Below, piece by piece: positions 8,480 to 16,895 of a DNA stretch of 34,879 nt. Positions within the stretch are counted from its first letter, which is position 1. Each line of letters opens with the position of its first letter. The position numbers were made by a program, and so were the translations under genes. Under the pieces are notes generated by a model. It worked only from the letters and a program-made list of their open reading frames with translations, had not been told where the DNA came from and searched no databases. Where the stretch lies: the NCBI GenBank assembly GCA_002898795.1, contig BEIG01000025.1:1-34879 (forward strand), written 5' to 3'. Origin of the DNA: a bacterium HR30. Lineage in GTDB: Bacteria > Desulfobacterota > Binatia > HRBIN30.

Positions 8480-8525
8480 GGCGACGGGGGCGGCGCAACA
8501 CACCGTCCCCCGTCGCCGGTGTGTT
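8480..8525 (+). other. Strong stem-loop with an overlapping alternative hairpin
   Basis: An 11-bp perfect inverted repeat (GGCGACGGGGG at 8480-8490, its complement at 8507-8517) lies 25 nt after the dockerin-like gene stop and 93 nt before the KAS III-like start. A second, mutually exclusive pairing joins AACACACCG (8497-8505) to 8517-8525. No U-tract follows, so it is not a standard intrinsic terminator. It may stabilise the upstream mRNA end, weakly terminate transcription, or act in the leader of the next gene. Confidence 0.45.
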
Positions 8526-8609
8526 CCCGAGCCCGTTATACTGGTCGAAGCTTTGAACGCCGAGCTCTGCGCTCGCATCGACTCTGGCAACTCGCTAGGA
8601 AAGCACTCC

Positions 8610-9542
8610 ATGTTTGCCAAAGTTCTTGCTTGGGGCCATGACTTGCCGCCCACGGCGGAGCGCGTCGGACGACTGCTTCCGATCGCACAGGAGCCGGTCG
8701 GGCCATCCACTTTGGCAGCTCGGGCAACGAGTATGGCCTTCGAACGCAGTGGCCTTCGCAACGAGGATATCGACTTCATCATATTTGCGACCACGACGCC
8801 GGATGTCACCTTTCCGGGCTCTGCCTGTTTCCTTCAAGATCAGTTGCAGTGTGGCACTGTACCGGCCCTAGACATCCGCGCTCAGTGTGCCGGCTTTCTG
8901 TTTGCGTTGCACGTGGCAGAGAGATTTTTGCGCGCTGGGCAATACCGATGTATCTTGCTTGCGGGTGGCGAAGTTTATTCGTCCATGGTGGACTACGAGC
9001 GGCAGCCCGATGTAGCACAATTGTTTGGTGATGGAGCTGGCGTGGTGATTCTCGGCCCCTCGGGCAACGAGGCAGGAATCGAGGCCGTTGTCACTCACGC
9101 GGACGGAAGCGGCCATCGCGCGTTTTGGTGTGAGTTTCCTGCGAGTCGCCAGCACCCGCATCGGGTAACGCGGGAAGACTTTGGGTTAGGCCGACACCTG
9201 CCCCGCATCGACTCGCAAGTCGTGGCCTCGTTTGGACGCGAACATCTCCCTCACGTTGTCCGCGAAGTGATCGAGCGGGCTGGTCGCCGAGTGAGCGAAA
9301 TCGACGGGTTCGTTCTTAGCCACGTTTTTCCGGAGGTGGCTCAAGATGCCGCCCGCGTCCTCGGTTTGCCCAAGGAATCTGTATGGATCCCCTCGGAAGA
9401 CTACGGGCATTTAGGCGCAGCCGCACTGCCAGTGGCGGTGAGTAAATTGGTGGAAACTGGTTCGCTCGGAGCTGGAGCGGTCGTGTGCCTCGCCGCTTGT
9501 GGTTCGGGGTTTGCCTGGGGTGGTGCAGTACTGCGCGTGTAG
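8610..9542 (+). CDS. Atypical beta-ketoacyl-ACP synthase III-like (thiolase-fold) enzyme
   Basis: A 310-aa FabH-like protein. The start ATG at 8610 gives MFAKVLAWGHDLPP, which aligns with normal FabH N-termini and has an AGGA ribosome binding site; the open frame extends to 8466 without family-like sequence. The catalytic Cys93 (QCAGF) and His238 (LSHVF) are present. However, the HQAN motif is HVFP, and the third triad residue, Asn in YGNT of FabH, is His267 (YGHLGAAALP). About 20 residues that include the DEWI..RTGI segment of FabH are also missing. FabH normally condenses acetyl-CoA with malonyl-ACP. These changes suggest a different acyl transfer or condensation, as in secondary-metabolite KAS III relatives. 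The gene stands alone between a stem-loop and the mer remnant. Confidence 0.8.
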   Translation: MFAKVLAWGHDLPPTAERVGRLLPIAQEPVGPSTLAARATSMAFERSGLRNEDIDFIIFATTTPDVTFPGSACFLQDQLQCGTVPALDIRAQCAGFLFALHVAERFLRAGQYRCILLAGGEVYSSMVDYERQPDVAQLFGDGAGVVILGPSGNEAGIEAVVTHADGSGHRAFWCEFPASRQHPHRVTREDFGLGRHLPRIDSQVVASFGREHLPHVVREVIERAGRRVSEIDGFVLSHVFPEVAQDAARVLGLPKESVWIPSEDYGHLGAAALPVAVSKLVETGSLGAGAVVCLAACGSGFAWGGAVLRV

Positions 9543-9734
9543 CTCCTGCACCGTGACCTTTGTGCCGAGCCGGGCAAAAGGCTAGGCGAGTTGAAGGGCA
9601 CGCGGCGCGGCTACCGGTGACCATCATGCCTTTGGGGGGCGTGGCGAGCCCCAGAGCCTTGGTCTTGTAAGATAGCGCTGCTTGAAAAGGCCAGGAAATG
9701 GCTGGAGGCTCCAGCCTTGCACCCTGGGCAAGCG

Positions 9735-10155
9735 CAACTTTTCGGACTCGCACGGGCCTCCCCGTTACCAGCATGGAGCTGCCTGTCCCTTGCAAGCAGG
9801 GTTACCGTCGGAATGAGTGGCAGAAACGTCGCGATACTTTGATTGCCGGAACGGCCCGACGAACTGGTCGTGCTCACCCATGACCGCCGCGAACCGCGTT
9901 GGGTCGAGCGTCGCTCGAAGGCGGGCAAAGCCTCGATGTGATGCGCAATAGACAAGCTTCGGTCACGAGGATCAGCCGCGTTGGAGGGCACAACCGACAT
10001 GGACACTCATGCCACCGGGTGCGGCCCTTTCGACAACCGTTGCGCTACCAACGCGTTGAGAGGCAGCGTTCGGATCTGTGCCGCGAAAACGGCAGATCCG
10101 TCGCCGACAATCACGAGACCAAACTGCCGATCGTTCGGGAGCCGTTCGACGCGCA
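9735..10155 (-). pseudogene. merA: merA remnant (N-terminal part of mercuric reductase, frameshifted)
   Basis: In three minus-strand frames the sequence follows the start of the MerA catalytic core. QFGLVIVGDGSAVFAAQIRT matches the FAD-binding GGGSAAFAAAI region. ATVVERAAPGGMSVHVGC matches the redox motif GGTCVNVGC with the first Cys lost. HRGFARLRATLDPTRFAAV, then HDQFVGPFRQSKYRDV, then PTVTLL follow the next part of the family in order. Frameshifts separate these blocks. Roughly 130 of about 470 residues are recognisable. A possible further fragment (MMVTGSRAA) lies near 9610-9630, and the rest is absent. MerA reduces Hg(II) to Hg(0); this copy cannot do so. It lies directly after the merR remnant on the same strand. 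Confidence 0.72.
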
Positions 10156-10527
10156 GTGGCCGGCGCGGCCTTTGCGGGCACAGGAAGCCGGACGAAGACC
10201 AAGCGCACGCCTTCTGGTGCGGAAGGCTCGGATTTTGCGCTCGACCTCGGTGTTTTTCCTTCAGAAGCAGCATTGACCTCCGAACAGGCCCTCTCTTGGT
10301 CATCACGGAGCCGAAGCAGTCCGTCGATTTCGGTAAGCGCGACGCCGAGTTCTTGCGCGCGCTTCACGAAACGGCCGAGCGGAACCGCGCTGCCCCGTAC
10401 GCCTGGTAGGCAAAAAGCGCTCACAGAGTTGATCGAGGAGACCTTGGCGCTCGTCATCGTGGACAATTTGGATGTTCGTGCGCACCTCGGCAGCCGCCTG
10501 GCCGGTGCGGAGAGTTCCGCGCTCCAT
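10111..10527 (-). pseudogene. merR: merR remnant (mercury-type MerR regulator, two frameshifts)
   Basis: The 417 nt from an ATG at 10527 to a TGA at 10111 equal 139 codons, the usual MerR length, but the frame shifts about twice. Block 1 (TLRTGQAAAEV and ERQGLLDQ) resembles the MerR helix-turn-helix and wing with damaged residues. Block 2 (FVKRAQELGVALTEIDGLL, then RLRDDQERACSEV) matches the MerR dimer helix start and the first Hg-binding Cys. Block 3 (EVERKIRAF, then CARKGRAGHC) keeps the Cys-x8-Cys pair that MerR uses with the first Cys to bind Hg(II). MerR controls mer operons. Its end overlaps the merA remnant, as expected for a compact merR-merA pair. It is clearly non-functional as it stands. 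Confidence 0.78.
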
Positions 10528-10802
10528 CGTTTTTGCGATCGTCTCGTGATACACGTTGTACCATAAGTACCGAGTCAAGCGTGCCAGTTGGCGTCGCTGG
10601 AGCCTATGGGGAAAGCCACTGTTGGCCTCGCTGCGGGATCTTGCCGGAAAGCGGGGATGTCTCTACCGGGTAAACTGGAAGGAAAGAAGAGAGGGCGGAT
10701 AGGAGTTGGGCTGGAGACTTCTGAGGCAGAAACATTGCCCAGTGCGGGATCGAGCAACGAAGAAGAACTAAACCGAAGCGGGGTAAGTTAATGCAGCCAA
10801 AC

Positions 10803-10809
10803 GAGGAGG
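10803..10809 (+). promoter_or_regulatory. Ribosome binding site deciding the fabH start
   Basis: GAGGAGG ends 8 nt before the in-frame GTG at 10818. The upstream in-frame ATG at 10791 has only a weak G-rich sequence in front of it. The GTG start also gives the family-typical N-terminus MRRSHILGVGHCVPE. Confidence 0.7.
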
Positions 10810-10817
10810 TTCGAGTT

Positions 10818-11819
10818 GTGCGGCGGTCGCATATCCTTGGGGTAGGTCACTGCGTGCCAGAGCATGTGGTCACGAACCAAGATTTGACCCGCCTCATGGA
10901 TACGTCAGATGAGTGGATCCAACAACGCACGGGGATTCGCGAACGCCGATACAGCGATGGCTGTACTGGAGCGTCCGACATGGGGGCCGTTGCCGCTAAG
11001 GAAGCTTTGACACGCGCCGGCCTCGATGCAAGCGCGATTCAGTGTATCGTGTTTGCCACGTTAAGCCCCGATGTCGACATGCCCGCCAGCGCCTTCTTGT
11101 TACAAGAAAAACTTGGCATGTCCGGCATTCCTGCATTCGACGTCCGCAATCAGTGTAGCGGGTTCGTCTATTCGCTTGCCGTGGCCGACCAATTCGTCAA
11201 AACCGGCGCCTATGATTACGTGCTCGTGGTGGGCTCAGAGGTCCATTCCACCGGCTTGGACCTCAGCACGCGGGGACGCGATGTCGCGGTCATCTTTGGC
11301 GACGGTGCTGCAGCCGCAGTTGTGGGGCCGTCGCCCGATCCAGACCGAGGAATCCTTTCCACCCATCTGCATGCGGAAGGAAAGTACGCCGAGAAGCTCT
11401 GGGTCGAGGCGCCGGGCAGTCGGCTTCGACCGCGTTTGACGGAGGAAATGATCACGGGCCCAGATGGGCGGGTGTTCCCTCACATGGAGGGGCGTTACGT
11501 TTTCCGCCACGCGGTAGTCCGGCTCGCGGAGGTGATTCGCGAAGCGCTCGACGCCAACGGCGTGAGTGCCGCCGACCTCGATTTACTGATCCCCCACCAG
11601 GCCAACTTGCGGATCAACCAAATGGTTGCCGGCGAACTTGGGCTTCGCGACGAGCAGGTCGTCAACAACATCGACCGCTATGGCAACACCACCGCTGCTT
11701 CGATTCCGCTGGCATTGTACGAGGCATTGGAAACTGGTCGGCTGCAACCTGGAATGCTCGTCTGCCTGGCAGCGTTTGGCGCCGGCTTTACGTGGGGGAG
11801 TGCTCTCTTGCGGTGGTGA
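10818..11819 (+). CDS. fabH: Beta-ketoacyl-ACP synthase III
   Basis: A 333-aa FabH that starts type II fatty acid synthesis by condensing an acyl-CoA, usually acetyl-CoA, with malonyl-ACP in the cytoplasm. The catalytic triad is intact: Cys113 in NQCSGF, His260 in IPHQANLRI and Asn290 in RYGNTTAAS. The substrate-gate segment TSDEWIQQRTGIRERR (29-44) is also present. I prefer the GTG start at 10818 because of its strong ribosome binding site; an ATG at 10791 would add nine residues. It ends 3 nt before rimI, so the two are probably co-transcribed. No plsX, rpmF or fabD is adjacent, unlike many fabH loci. A second, divergent KAS III-like gene lies upstream across the mer remnant. Confidence 0.92.
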   Translation: MRRSHILGVGHCVPEHVVTNQDLTRLMDTSDEWIQQRTGIRERRYSDGCTGASDMGAVAAKEALTRAGLDASAIQCIVFATLSPDVDMPASAFLLQEKLGMSGIPAFDVRNQCSGFVYSLAVADQFVKTGAYDYVLVVGSEVHSTGLDLSTRGRDVAVIFGDGAAAAVVGPSPDPDRGILSTHLHAEGKYAEKLWVEAPGSRLRPRLTEEMITGPDGRVFPHMEGRYVFRHAVVRLAEVIREALDANGVSAADLDLLIPHQANLRINQMVAGELGLRDEQVVNNIDRYGNTTAASIPLALYEALETGRLQPGMLVCLAAFGAGFTWGSALLRW

Positions 11820-11822
11820 GCC

Positions 11823-12320
11823 ATGATTGAGACGAGCGAGCTGCGGCTCGAGCCCATGTGCGAGGATGACCTTGGTGCGGTCATCGAAATCGAGCGGCAG
11901 TCGTTTTCCGAGCCGTGGTCGGTGGGTCTGTTTCGGCACGAGCTGCGGCTGCCGTTTTCGAGATGCTTGGTGGCACGTGGCGACAACCGTGCCGTGGTGG
12001 GGTATGTTTGCTGGTGGTTGGTAGGCGACGAAGTGCATTTGCTGAACCTTGCTGTGCACCCACAGTACCGAAGGCGAGGCATCGGGCGGGCGTTGCTCGA
12101 GGTTGTTCTCGAGTCGGCTCGCCAGGCCGGGGCCAGGCTGGTGACCTTGGAAGTTCACCACGACAACGAAGCTGCGCAGGGATTGTACTCGGCCCATGGA
12201 TTCGTGCAAACCGGCCTACGCCGCAATTACTATGCGCCCGGAAGGCACGCCGTGGTCATGACTCGCTACTTTCCACGCGTGGAGAAACGCGAAGCCTCTC
12301 CGGCAAGGCGAGCAACTTGA
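11823..12320 (+). CDS. rimI: Ribosomal protein S18-alanine N-acetyltransferase (GNAT)
   Basis: A 165-aa GNAT acetyltransferase with the RimI pattern. SFSEPWSVGLFRHEL (28-41) is the substrate-binding region. HLLNLAVHPQYRRRGIGRAL (72-91) includes the acetyl-CoA pyrophosphate loop. The catalytic Glu110 is in TLEVHHDN and Tyr122 in LYSAHGF. RimI acetylates the N-terminal Ala of ribosomal protein S18 and may acetylate other proteins. The start ATG lies 3 nt after the fabH stop. The C-terminal about 12 residues (EKREASPARRAT) are a short charged tail beyond the usual domain. A gap of 106 nt separates it from argS. The GNAT assignment is certain; the exact substrate follows from family resemblance. 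Confidence 0.85.
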   Translation: MIETSELRLEPMCEDDLGAVIEIERQSFSEPWSVGLFRHELRLPFSRCLVARGDNRAVVGYVCWWLVGDEVHLLNLAVHPQYRRRGIGRALLEVVLESARQAGARLVTLEVHHDNEAAQGLYSAHGFVQTGLRRNYYAPGRHAVVMTRYFPRVEKREASPARRAT

Positions 12321-12426
12321 CTCGACTAGGCTTGCTGCGTATAGCGCGCGAGACCTGTTCGGCCCGCGCTGCCAAGGCAGGTCCCGTGAAACTGCCCGTC
12401 AGGCGGGTGCTCATTAGGGTACAAGG

Positions 12427-14073
12427 ATGAAAAAGCCGGTCGAAGCGGTATTGGAGCGTGCTTTGCGCGAAGCTCGACGCCAAGGTTTGCTGCAAAGCGA
12501 GCCTCCGCCAGCGGTGCTGGAGATTCCAAAAGATCCGGCATTGGGCGACCTGGCAACTCCTATTGCCTTGAGTTTGGCGCGGGCAGAACGCCAGGCGCCG
12601 CGGGCGGTAGCGGAGAAAATCCTGCGTTGCCTCGAAGATCCCGAGGGATTGTTTGTAGGGGTCGAAATCGCTGGCACGGGGTACATCAACTTTCGCCTGT
12701 CCCCACAGTTTTGGTCGCGATGTCTGGCGGAGATTGAATCCCCTTCGTTCGGGCCGAGTGCCTTTGGTTCTCAGCAGCGGGTGCTGGTAGAATTCGTTTC
12801 AGCAAACCCGACCGGACCGCTCACCGTCGGTCACGGGCGCAATGCCGTGCTGGGCGATGCGATTGCGCGATTGTTCGAAGCCACCGGGCATAGTGTGACT
12901 CGGGAATACTATTTCAACAATGCCGGGCGCCAAATGAAGCTGCTCGGGGAGTCGGTAAAAGCCCGGTACTTAGAGTTGCTGGGTGACCCGGTTGCGTTTC
13001 CTGAAGAAGGCTATCAGGGCGAATACATCCGCGAAATTGCCGCCGGGTTAGTCGGTGAACACGGAGACGCCCTCCGCAATGAGCCGGCGACGGGTGTGTT
13101 CAAAGAGGCGGCAGAAAAAGCCATCTTTGCGGATATCGATCGCACGCTGGAGCGGCTTGGAATTCGGTTCGATTCTTATTTCAACGAAGATTCGCTCTAC
13201 AAAGACGGGAGTATCGAACGAACGCTAGCAGACCTTCGCCAACTCGGACTCGCCTTCGAACGCGACGGTGCCGTGTGGTTGCACGGGAAAGCGGTAGGGC
13301 TGGATCAAGATCGGGTGCTCGTCAAGTCAACCGGTGAGCCCGCATACCGCCTTCCCGACATTGCCTACCATCGCCACAAGTTCGCTCGCGGGTTCGATCT
13401 ACTGGTAAACGTGCTCGGGGCGGATCACGTGGCCGAGCACGAAGACGTGCGGGCGGCGTTGCGGGCGTTGGGTTATGATGTCAGTCGGCTGCGGGTGATT
13501 TTGTACCAGTTTGTGACCCTGACCCGTGGGGGCGAGCAGGTGAAGATGTCCACGCGCCGCGCTGAGTATGTCACCTTGGACGAGCTCATTGACGAGGTTG
13601 GTCCCGATGCGGTGAGATTTTTCTTTCTCACGCGCAAGGCCGACAGTCATCTCGAGTTCGACCTGGAACTCGCGAAGCGGCAGTCAACCGAGAACCCTGT
13701 GTTTTACGTTCAGTATGCGCACGCGCGGGTGTGCAGCTTGATGAAACAGGCGGCTTCCTTAGGTGTCGTCCGGCCTCAGGCCAGCGATGCGCCACTGCAC
13801 TTGCTTACCGCTGCAGAGGAGGTTGCGGTGACGAAACTGCTGGCGTCGTACCCTGACATAGTGGAAGAGGCTGCCCGTTTTTGCGAGCCTCACCGAGTGG
13901 TGTTTTATTTGATCGACTTGGCCGGCGAGTTTCACCGTTTTTACAACCGGCACCGGGTGCTGACGGAGGATGCAGAACAGTCGCAGGCGCGGCTCTATCT
14001 TGTGTGGGCAGTGGGGAAGGTTGTGCGGTTGGGCTTGGAGTTGCTGGGCGTGCGCGCCCCGGAAGAGATGTAA
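12427..14073 (+). CDS. argS: Arginine--tRNA ligase
   Basis: A 548-aa class Ia aminoacyl-tRNA synthetase that charges tRNA-Arg. The N-terminal additional domain (about 1-110) is followed by the family stretch VEFVSANPTGPLTVGHGRN with the HIGH-like element VGHGR (about 134-138). The EYYFNNAGRQM element, the PAYRLPDIAYHRHK element and a KMSKS-like loop KMSTR (373-377) follow. The C-terminal anticodon-binding domain ends near LLGVRAPEEM. Length is normal for the family. The ATG at 12427 has only a weak AAGG before it. Its stop is 4 nt before the SPOR gene, so it probably opens the tightly packed part of the block. Confidence 0.97.
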   Translation: MKKPVEAVLERALREARRQGLLQSEPPPAVLEIPKDPALGDLATPIALSLARAERQAPRAVAEKILRCLEDPEGLFVGVEIAGTGYINFRLSPQFWSRCLAEIESPSFGPSAFGSQQRVLVEFVSANPTGPLTVGHGRNAVLGDAIARLFEATGHSVTREYYFNNAGRQMKLLGESVKARYLELLGDPVAFPEEGYQGEYIREIAAGLVGEHGDALRNEPATGVFKEAAEKAIFADIDRTLERLGIRFDSYFNEDSLYKDGSIERTLADLRQLGLAFERDGAVWLHGKAVGLDQDRVLVKSTGEPAYRLPDIAYHRHKFARGFDLLVNVLGADHVAEHEDVRAALRALGYDVSRLRVILYQFVTLTRGGEQVKMSTRRAEYVTLDELIDEVGPDAVRFFFLTRKADSHLEFDLELAKRQSTENPVFYVQYAHARVCSLMKQAASLGVVRPQASDAPLHLLTAAEEVAVTKLLASYPDIVEEAARFCEPHRVVFYLIDLAGEFHRFYNRHRVLTEDAEQSQARLYLVWAVGKVVRLGLELLGVRAPEEM

Positions 14074-14077
14074 GAGA

Positions 14078-14806
14078 ATGAAGTCGATTCGCCGCTCCCA
14101 ATCGGGTTTGACTTCGCTCCAGGTTGTTTTGTTGTTCCTGTTGTTTGCGGGCGCCTCTGTGCTGATTTTTCTATTCGGAATGTGGGTCGGACGCGACACC
14201 GCGGAGCGACGGCTACTGCGAGAGGAACGCGTTGTCCGGGCGCCGATTGTGAGGAGCACTCCGTCACCGGCGCGGGCCGAAGAACGGCCAGAAGAGGTTG
14301 TCGACCGCGCCTTTTACGAGCGACTTCGGCAAAAGGCGGCGGAACGGTTGGTGCAGGCGGCCCCTTCCGTGAACCCAGAGCCCTCAGTCGGCGTTGTCCC
14401 GGCCGCCACACCCACGCGCGCTGTGAGTCCTGGGGGGGTGACTTTTCTTCCGACTTACACTCCGATTTTGGTTCGTCCGACCGCGCGGCCCACCAACACG
14501 CCGCGGCCCCGAGCGACTCCGACCATGCAACCGCGGTTGCGGGGCGAGGCGGGGGACGCCTGGGCAGATGCCGGCTGGACGGTACAGGTCACCGCCACCA
14601 CCGATGTGACCGAGGCGCGTGCCTTGGTGCAGCGGTTACGGGCTCGCGGCTATGATGCGTACTTGGTGCAGGCTCCAAGCCGCGAAGGTGCCACCTGGTA
14701 TCGGGTGCGTGTGGGTCGTTTCGCTTCGCGAGAAGAGGCACGGCAATGGGAGGCGCGCCTCAAGGGCGAACTCGGGCTCTCCGGAGCATTTATCACGCCG
14801 CGCTGA
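14078..14806 (+). CDS. SPOR-domain membrane protein (DedD/FtsN-like)
   Basis: A 242-aa protein. A short basic N-terminus is followed by one transmembrane helix (about 14-38, LQVVLLFLLFAGASVLIFLF). A Pro/Thr/Arg-rich periplasmic linker follows, including RPTARPTNTPRPRATPT. A C-terminal SPOR domain (about 166-242) shows GWTVQVTATTD, LRARGYDAYLVQ, WYRVRVGRFASREEA and AFITPR. SPOR domains bind denuded septal peptidoglycan, so a role at the division site is likely. I chose the ATG at 14078, just after argS, because the longer open frame would run inside argS and would add no domain. It lies 11 nt before trpE, leaving no room for a trp leader or attenuator. Confidence 0.85.
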   Translation: MKSIRRSQSGLTSLQVVLLFLLFAGASVLIFLFGMWVGRDTAERRLLREERVVRAPIVRSTPSPARAEERPEEVVDRAFYERLRQKAAERLVQAAPSVNPEPSVGVVPAATPTRAVSPGGVTFLPTYTPILVRPTARPTNTPRPRATPTMQPRLRGEAGDAWADAGWTVQVTATTDVTEARALVQRLRARGYDAYLVQAPSREGATWYRVRVGRFASREEARQWEARLKGELGLSGAFITPR

Positions 14807-14817
14807 GGAAGGAGCCG

Positions 14818-16302
14818 ATGTTCGAGCCAGATTATGCCGAGTTTTGCTCCCTTGCGGCAAAAGGGAATCGAGTTGCCGTCATCCGCGAGATTCTTGCCGA
14901 CCTCGAGACCCCGGTGTCGGCATTCCTCAAACTGGATAAGGGCGGAGATGCCTTCTTGTTCGAAAGCGTCGAGGGACCAGAAAAGTGGGGGCGCTTTAGT
15001 TTTCTCGGCATTGAGCCGGCTGCGGTGCTCAGTGCAAAAGGAACGCAAACCACTCTGACATTCCGGGGCGAAGAGCCGCGGGTGATCGTAGGCGAGAATC
15101 CATTAAACGAGGCCCGGCGGGTTCTCAGGCAGTTGCAGACGGTATCGTCCCGCCCGCTCCCGAGGTTCGACGGGGGGTGGGTAGGCTACCTTGGCTATGA
15201 TCTTGTGCGGCACTTCGAACGCCTGCCGTCTCCACCTCGGGACGACCTGCACTTACCCGACGTGTACTTGATGCTCGTCGATACCTTCTTGGTCTTCGAC
15301 AACCTGAAGCACACGATCACTGCCGTAACTTATGCACCGACGGAAGGGCAAGCCCTCGATCAGAGCTACGCGGATGCATGTCGGCGCTTGCAGGGTTTGG
15401 TGGAGAGGCTGCGCCGCTCGGTGGACGCCCCGATCGAGTTTGGCGCAATGGAGCATTCGGCCGAGCTGCCTCGTGCCAACGTTTCCCGAGAACAGTACGA
15501 GGCCATGGTGCGCAAAGCGAATGACTACATCGTCGCGGGTGACATCATTCAGGTCGTGCTAGCTCAGCGCTTCGAGGGCGAGCTCCGCAGCGACCCGTTC
15601 CAGGTGTACCGCTGCTTGCGGAAGATCAACCCGGCACCGTACATGTTCTTCTTGCGCACGGGCGAAGCCACACTGGTGGGTTCTTCGCCGGAGGTCATGG
15701 TGCGCTTGGAAGGGCGGGAGGTGACCGTTCGCCCAATTGCCGGAACGCGCCCGCGAGGCACCGACGAGGTGTCGGACCGGGAGCTGGAAAACGAACTTCG
15801 CCAAGATGCGAAGGAGATCGCCGAACACATTATGCTGGTCGACCTCGGGCGCAACGACGTCGGCCGCGTGGCGGAGGTGGGGTCCGTCGAAGTGACCGAG
15901 TGCATGGTGGTGGAACGTTACTCCCACGTTATGCACTTGGTTTCCAACGTGCGCGGCACGTTAAAGCGGGGACTCGACGCCTTCGATGCTCTCGCAGCCA
16001 CATTTCCGGCGGGAACGCTTACCGGTGCACCGAAGATTCGAGCCATGGAAATCATCGACGAACTCGAACCTACGCAACGCGGCGTGTACGGGGGAGCCGT
16101 CGGCTATTTTGGTTTTTCCGGTAACATGGATACCTGCATCACCATCCGAACGATTTTGATCAACGGTGGGCGGTATTACGTCCAGGCTGGAGCTGGGATC
16201 GTGGCCGATTCGGTTCCTGAGCGCGAGCATCAGGAATGCGTAAACAAGGCGCGCGCTGCGTTGCAGGCCATTCGCCTGGCAGAGAGGCTCGGACGCGACT
16301 AA
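14818..16302 (+). CDS. trpE: Anthranilate synthase component I
   Basis: A 494-aa chorismate-utilising enzyme that makes anthranilate with TrpG, the first step of tryptophan synthesis. The N-terminal domain has [19 protein letters not shown], which contains the E-S element tied to tryptophan feedback binding. The catalytic domain shows [59 protein letters not shown] and [19 protein letters not shown], all in family order. The ATG at 14818 has a strong GGAAGGAG ribosome binding site; the longer frame from 14746 lies in the SPOR gene. It is followed after 16 nt by trpG. The subunits are separate, not fused as in some lineages. Confidence 0.96.
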   Translation: MFEPDYAEFCSLAAKGNRVAVIREILADLETPVSAFLKLDKGGDAFLFESVEGPEKWGRFSFLGIEPAAVLSAKGTQTTLTFRGEEPRVIVGENPLNEARRVLRQLQTVSSRPLPRFDGGWVGYLGYDLVRHFERLPSPPRDDLHLPDVYLMLVDTFLVFDNLKHTITAVTYAPTEGQALDQSYADACRRLQGLVERLRRSVDAPIEFGAMEHSAELPRANVSREQYEAMVRKANDYIVAGDIIQVVLAQRFEGELRSDPFQVYRCLRKINPAPYMFFLRTGEATLVGSSPEVMVRLEGREVTVRPIAGTRPRGTDEVSDRELENELRQDAKEIAEHIMLVDLGRNDVGRVAEVGSVEVTECMVVERYSHVMHLVSNVRGTLKRGLDAFDALAATFPAGTLTGAPKIRAMEIIDELEPTQRGVYGGAVGYFGFSGNMDTCITIRTILINGGRYYVQAGAGIVADSVPEREHQECVNKARAALQAIRLAERLGRD

Positions 16303-16318
16303 GTTCCGCTTCGCCGCG

Positions 16319-16888
16319 ATGCTGTTGATGATCGACAATTACGATTCGTTTACCTACAACCTCGTGCAGTACTTTGGCGAGCTCGGGGCAGAGGTTCGCG
16401 TCGTACGCAACGATGCAGTAACCCTCGAAGAAATTGCTTCCTGGCGACCCGAGCAAATCGTGATCTCGCCGGGGCCTTGCACCCCCGCAGAAGCGGGGAT
16501 CTCGGTGGCTGTGGTCCAGCATTTTGCCGGAAAGGTGCCTCTTCTGGGCGTGTGCTTGGGTCATCAGAGCATCGCTGTGGCTTTCGGGGGACGCGTGGTG
16601 CGAGCGCAACGCCTGATGCACGGTAAAACCTCGCAAATTTTTCACGACGGGAAAAGCATTTTCTTTGGGCTTCCCAACCCATTCACGGCGACGCGCTACC
16701 ATTCTCTCCTGGTGGAAGAAGCTTCTTTGCCGTCGTGCCTCGAGGTGAGTGCTCGGACGGCGGAAGGCGAGATCATGGGATTGCGCCACCGGCACTACAC
16801 GGTAGAGGGGGTGCAATTCCATCCCGAATCGATTTTGACCACGGCCGGTAAAGAATTGCTTCGCAACTTCTTGTCCCTGACGGCCTAA
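16319..16888 (+). CDS. trpG: Anthranilate synthase component II (glutamine amidotransferase)
   Basis: A 189-aa class I glutamine amidotransferase that supplies ammonia to TrpE. The catalytic triad is visible: Cys79 in GVCLGHQ, His168 and Glu170 in VQFHPES. The N-terminus [18 protein letters not shown] and the [12 protein letters not shown] motif are typical of TrpG/PabA. Because the gene lies inside a full trp operon, TrpG is the better name, although it may also serve aminodeoxychorismate synthase, as PabA-type subunits can be shared. The ATG at 16319 is the first of two close starts (the other is at 16328). It is complete and of normal length, with a 7-nt gap to trpD. Confidence 0.95.
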   Translation: MLLMIDNYDSFTYNLVQYFGELGAEVRVVRNDAVTLEEIASWRPEQIVISPGPCTPAEAGISVAVVQHFAGKVPLLGVCLGHQSIAVAFGGRVVRAQRLMHGKTSQIFHDGKSIFFGLPNPFTATRYHSLLVEEASLPSCLEVSARTAEGEIMGLRHRHYTVEGVQFHPESILTTAGKELLRNFLSLTA

Positions 16889-16895
16889 AACCACG

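Noticed and set aside
8480-8525. An H-type pseudoknot joining the two overlapping stems
   Set aside because: The third loop would have no nucleotides to cross an 11-bp stem, so both stems cannot form together. They can only be alternatives.
9899-10566. Overlapping plus-strand frames of 125-162 aa around 9899-10566
   Set aside because: They are antisense to the merR-merA remnant and contain no recognisable family strings. The minus-strand blocks explain the sequence better.
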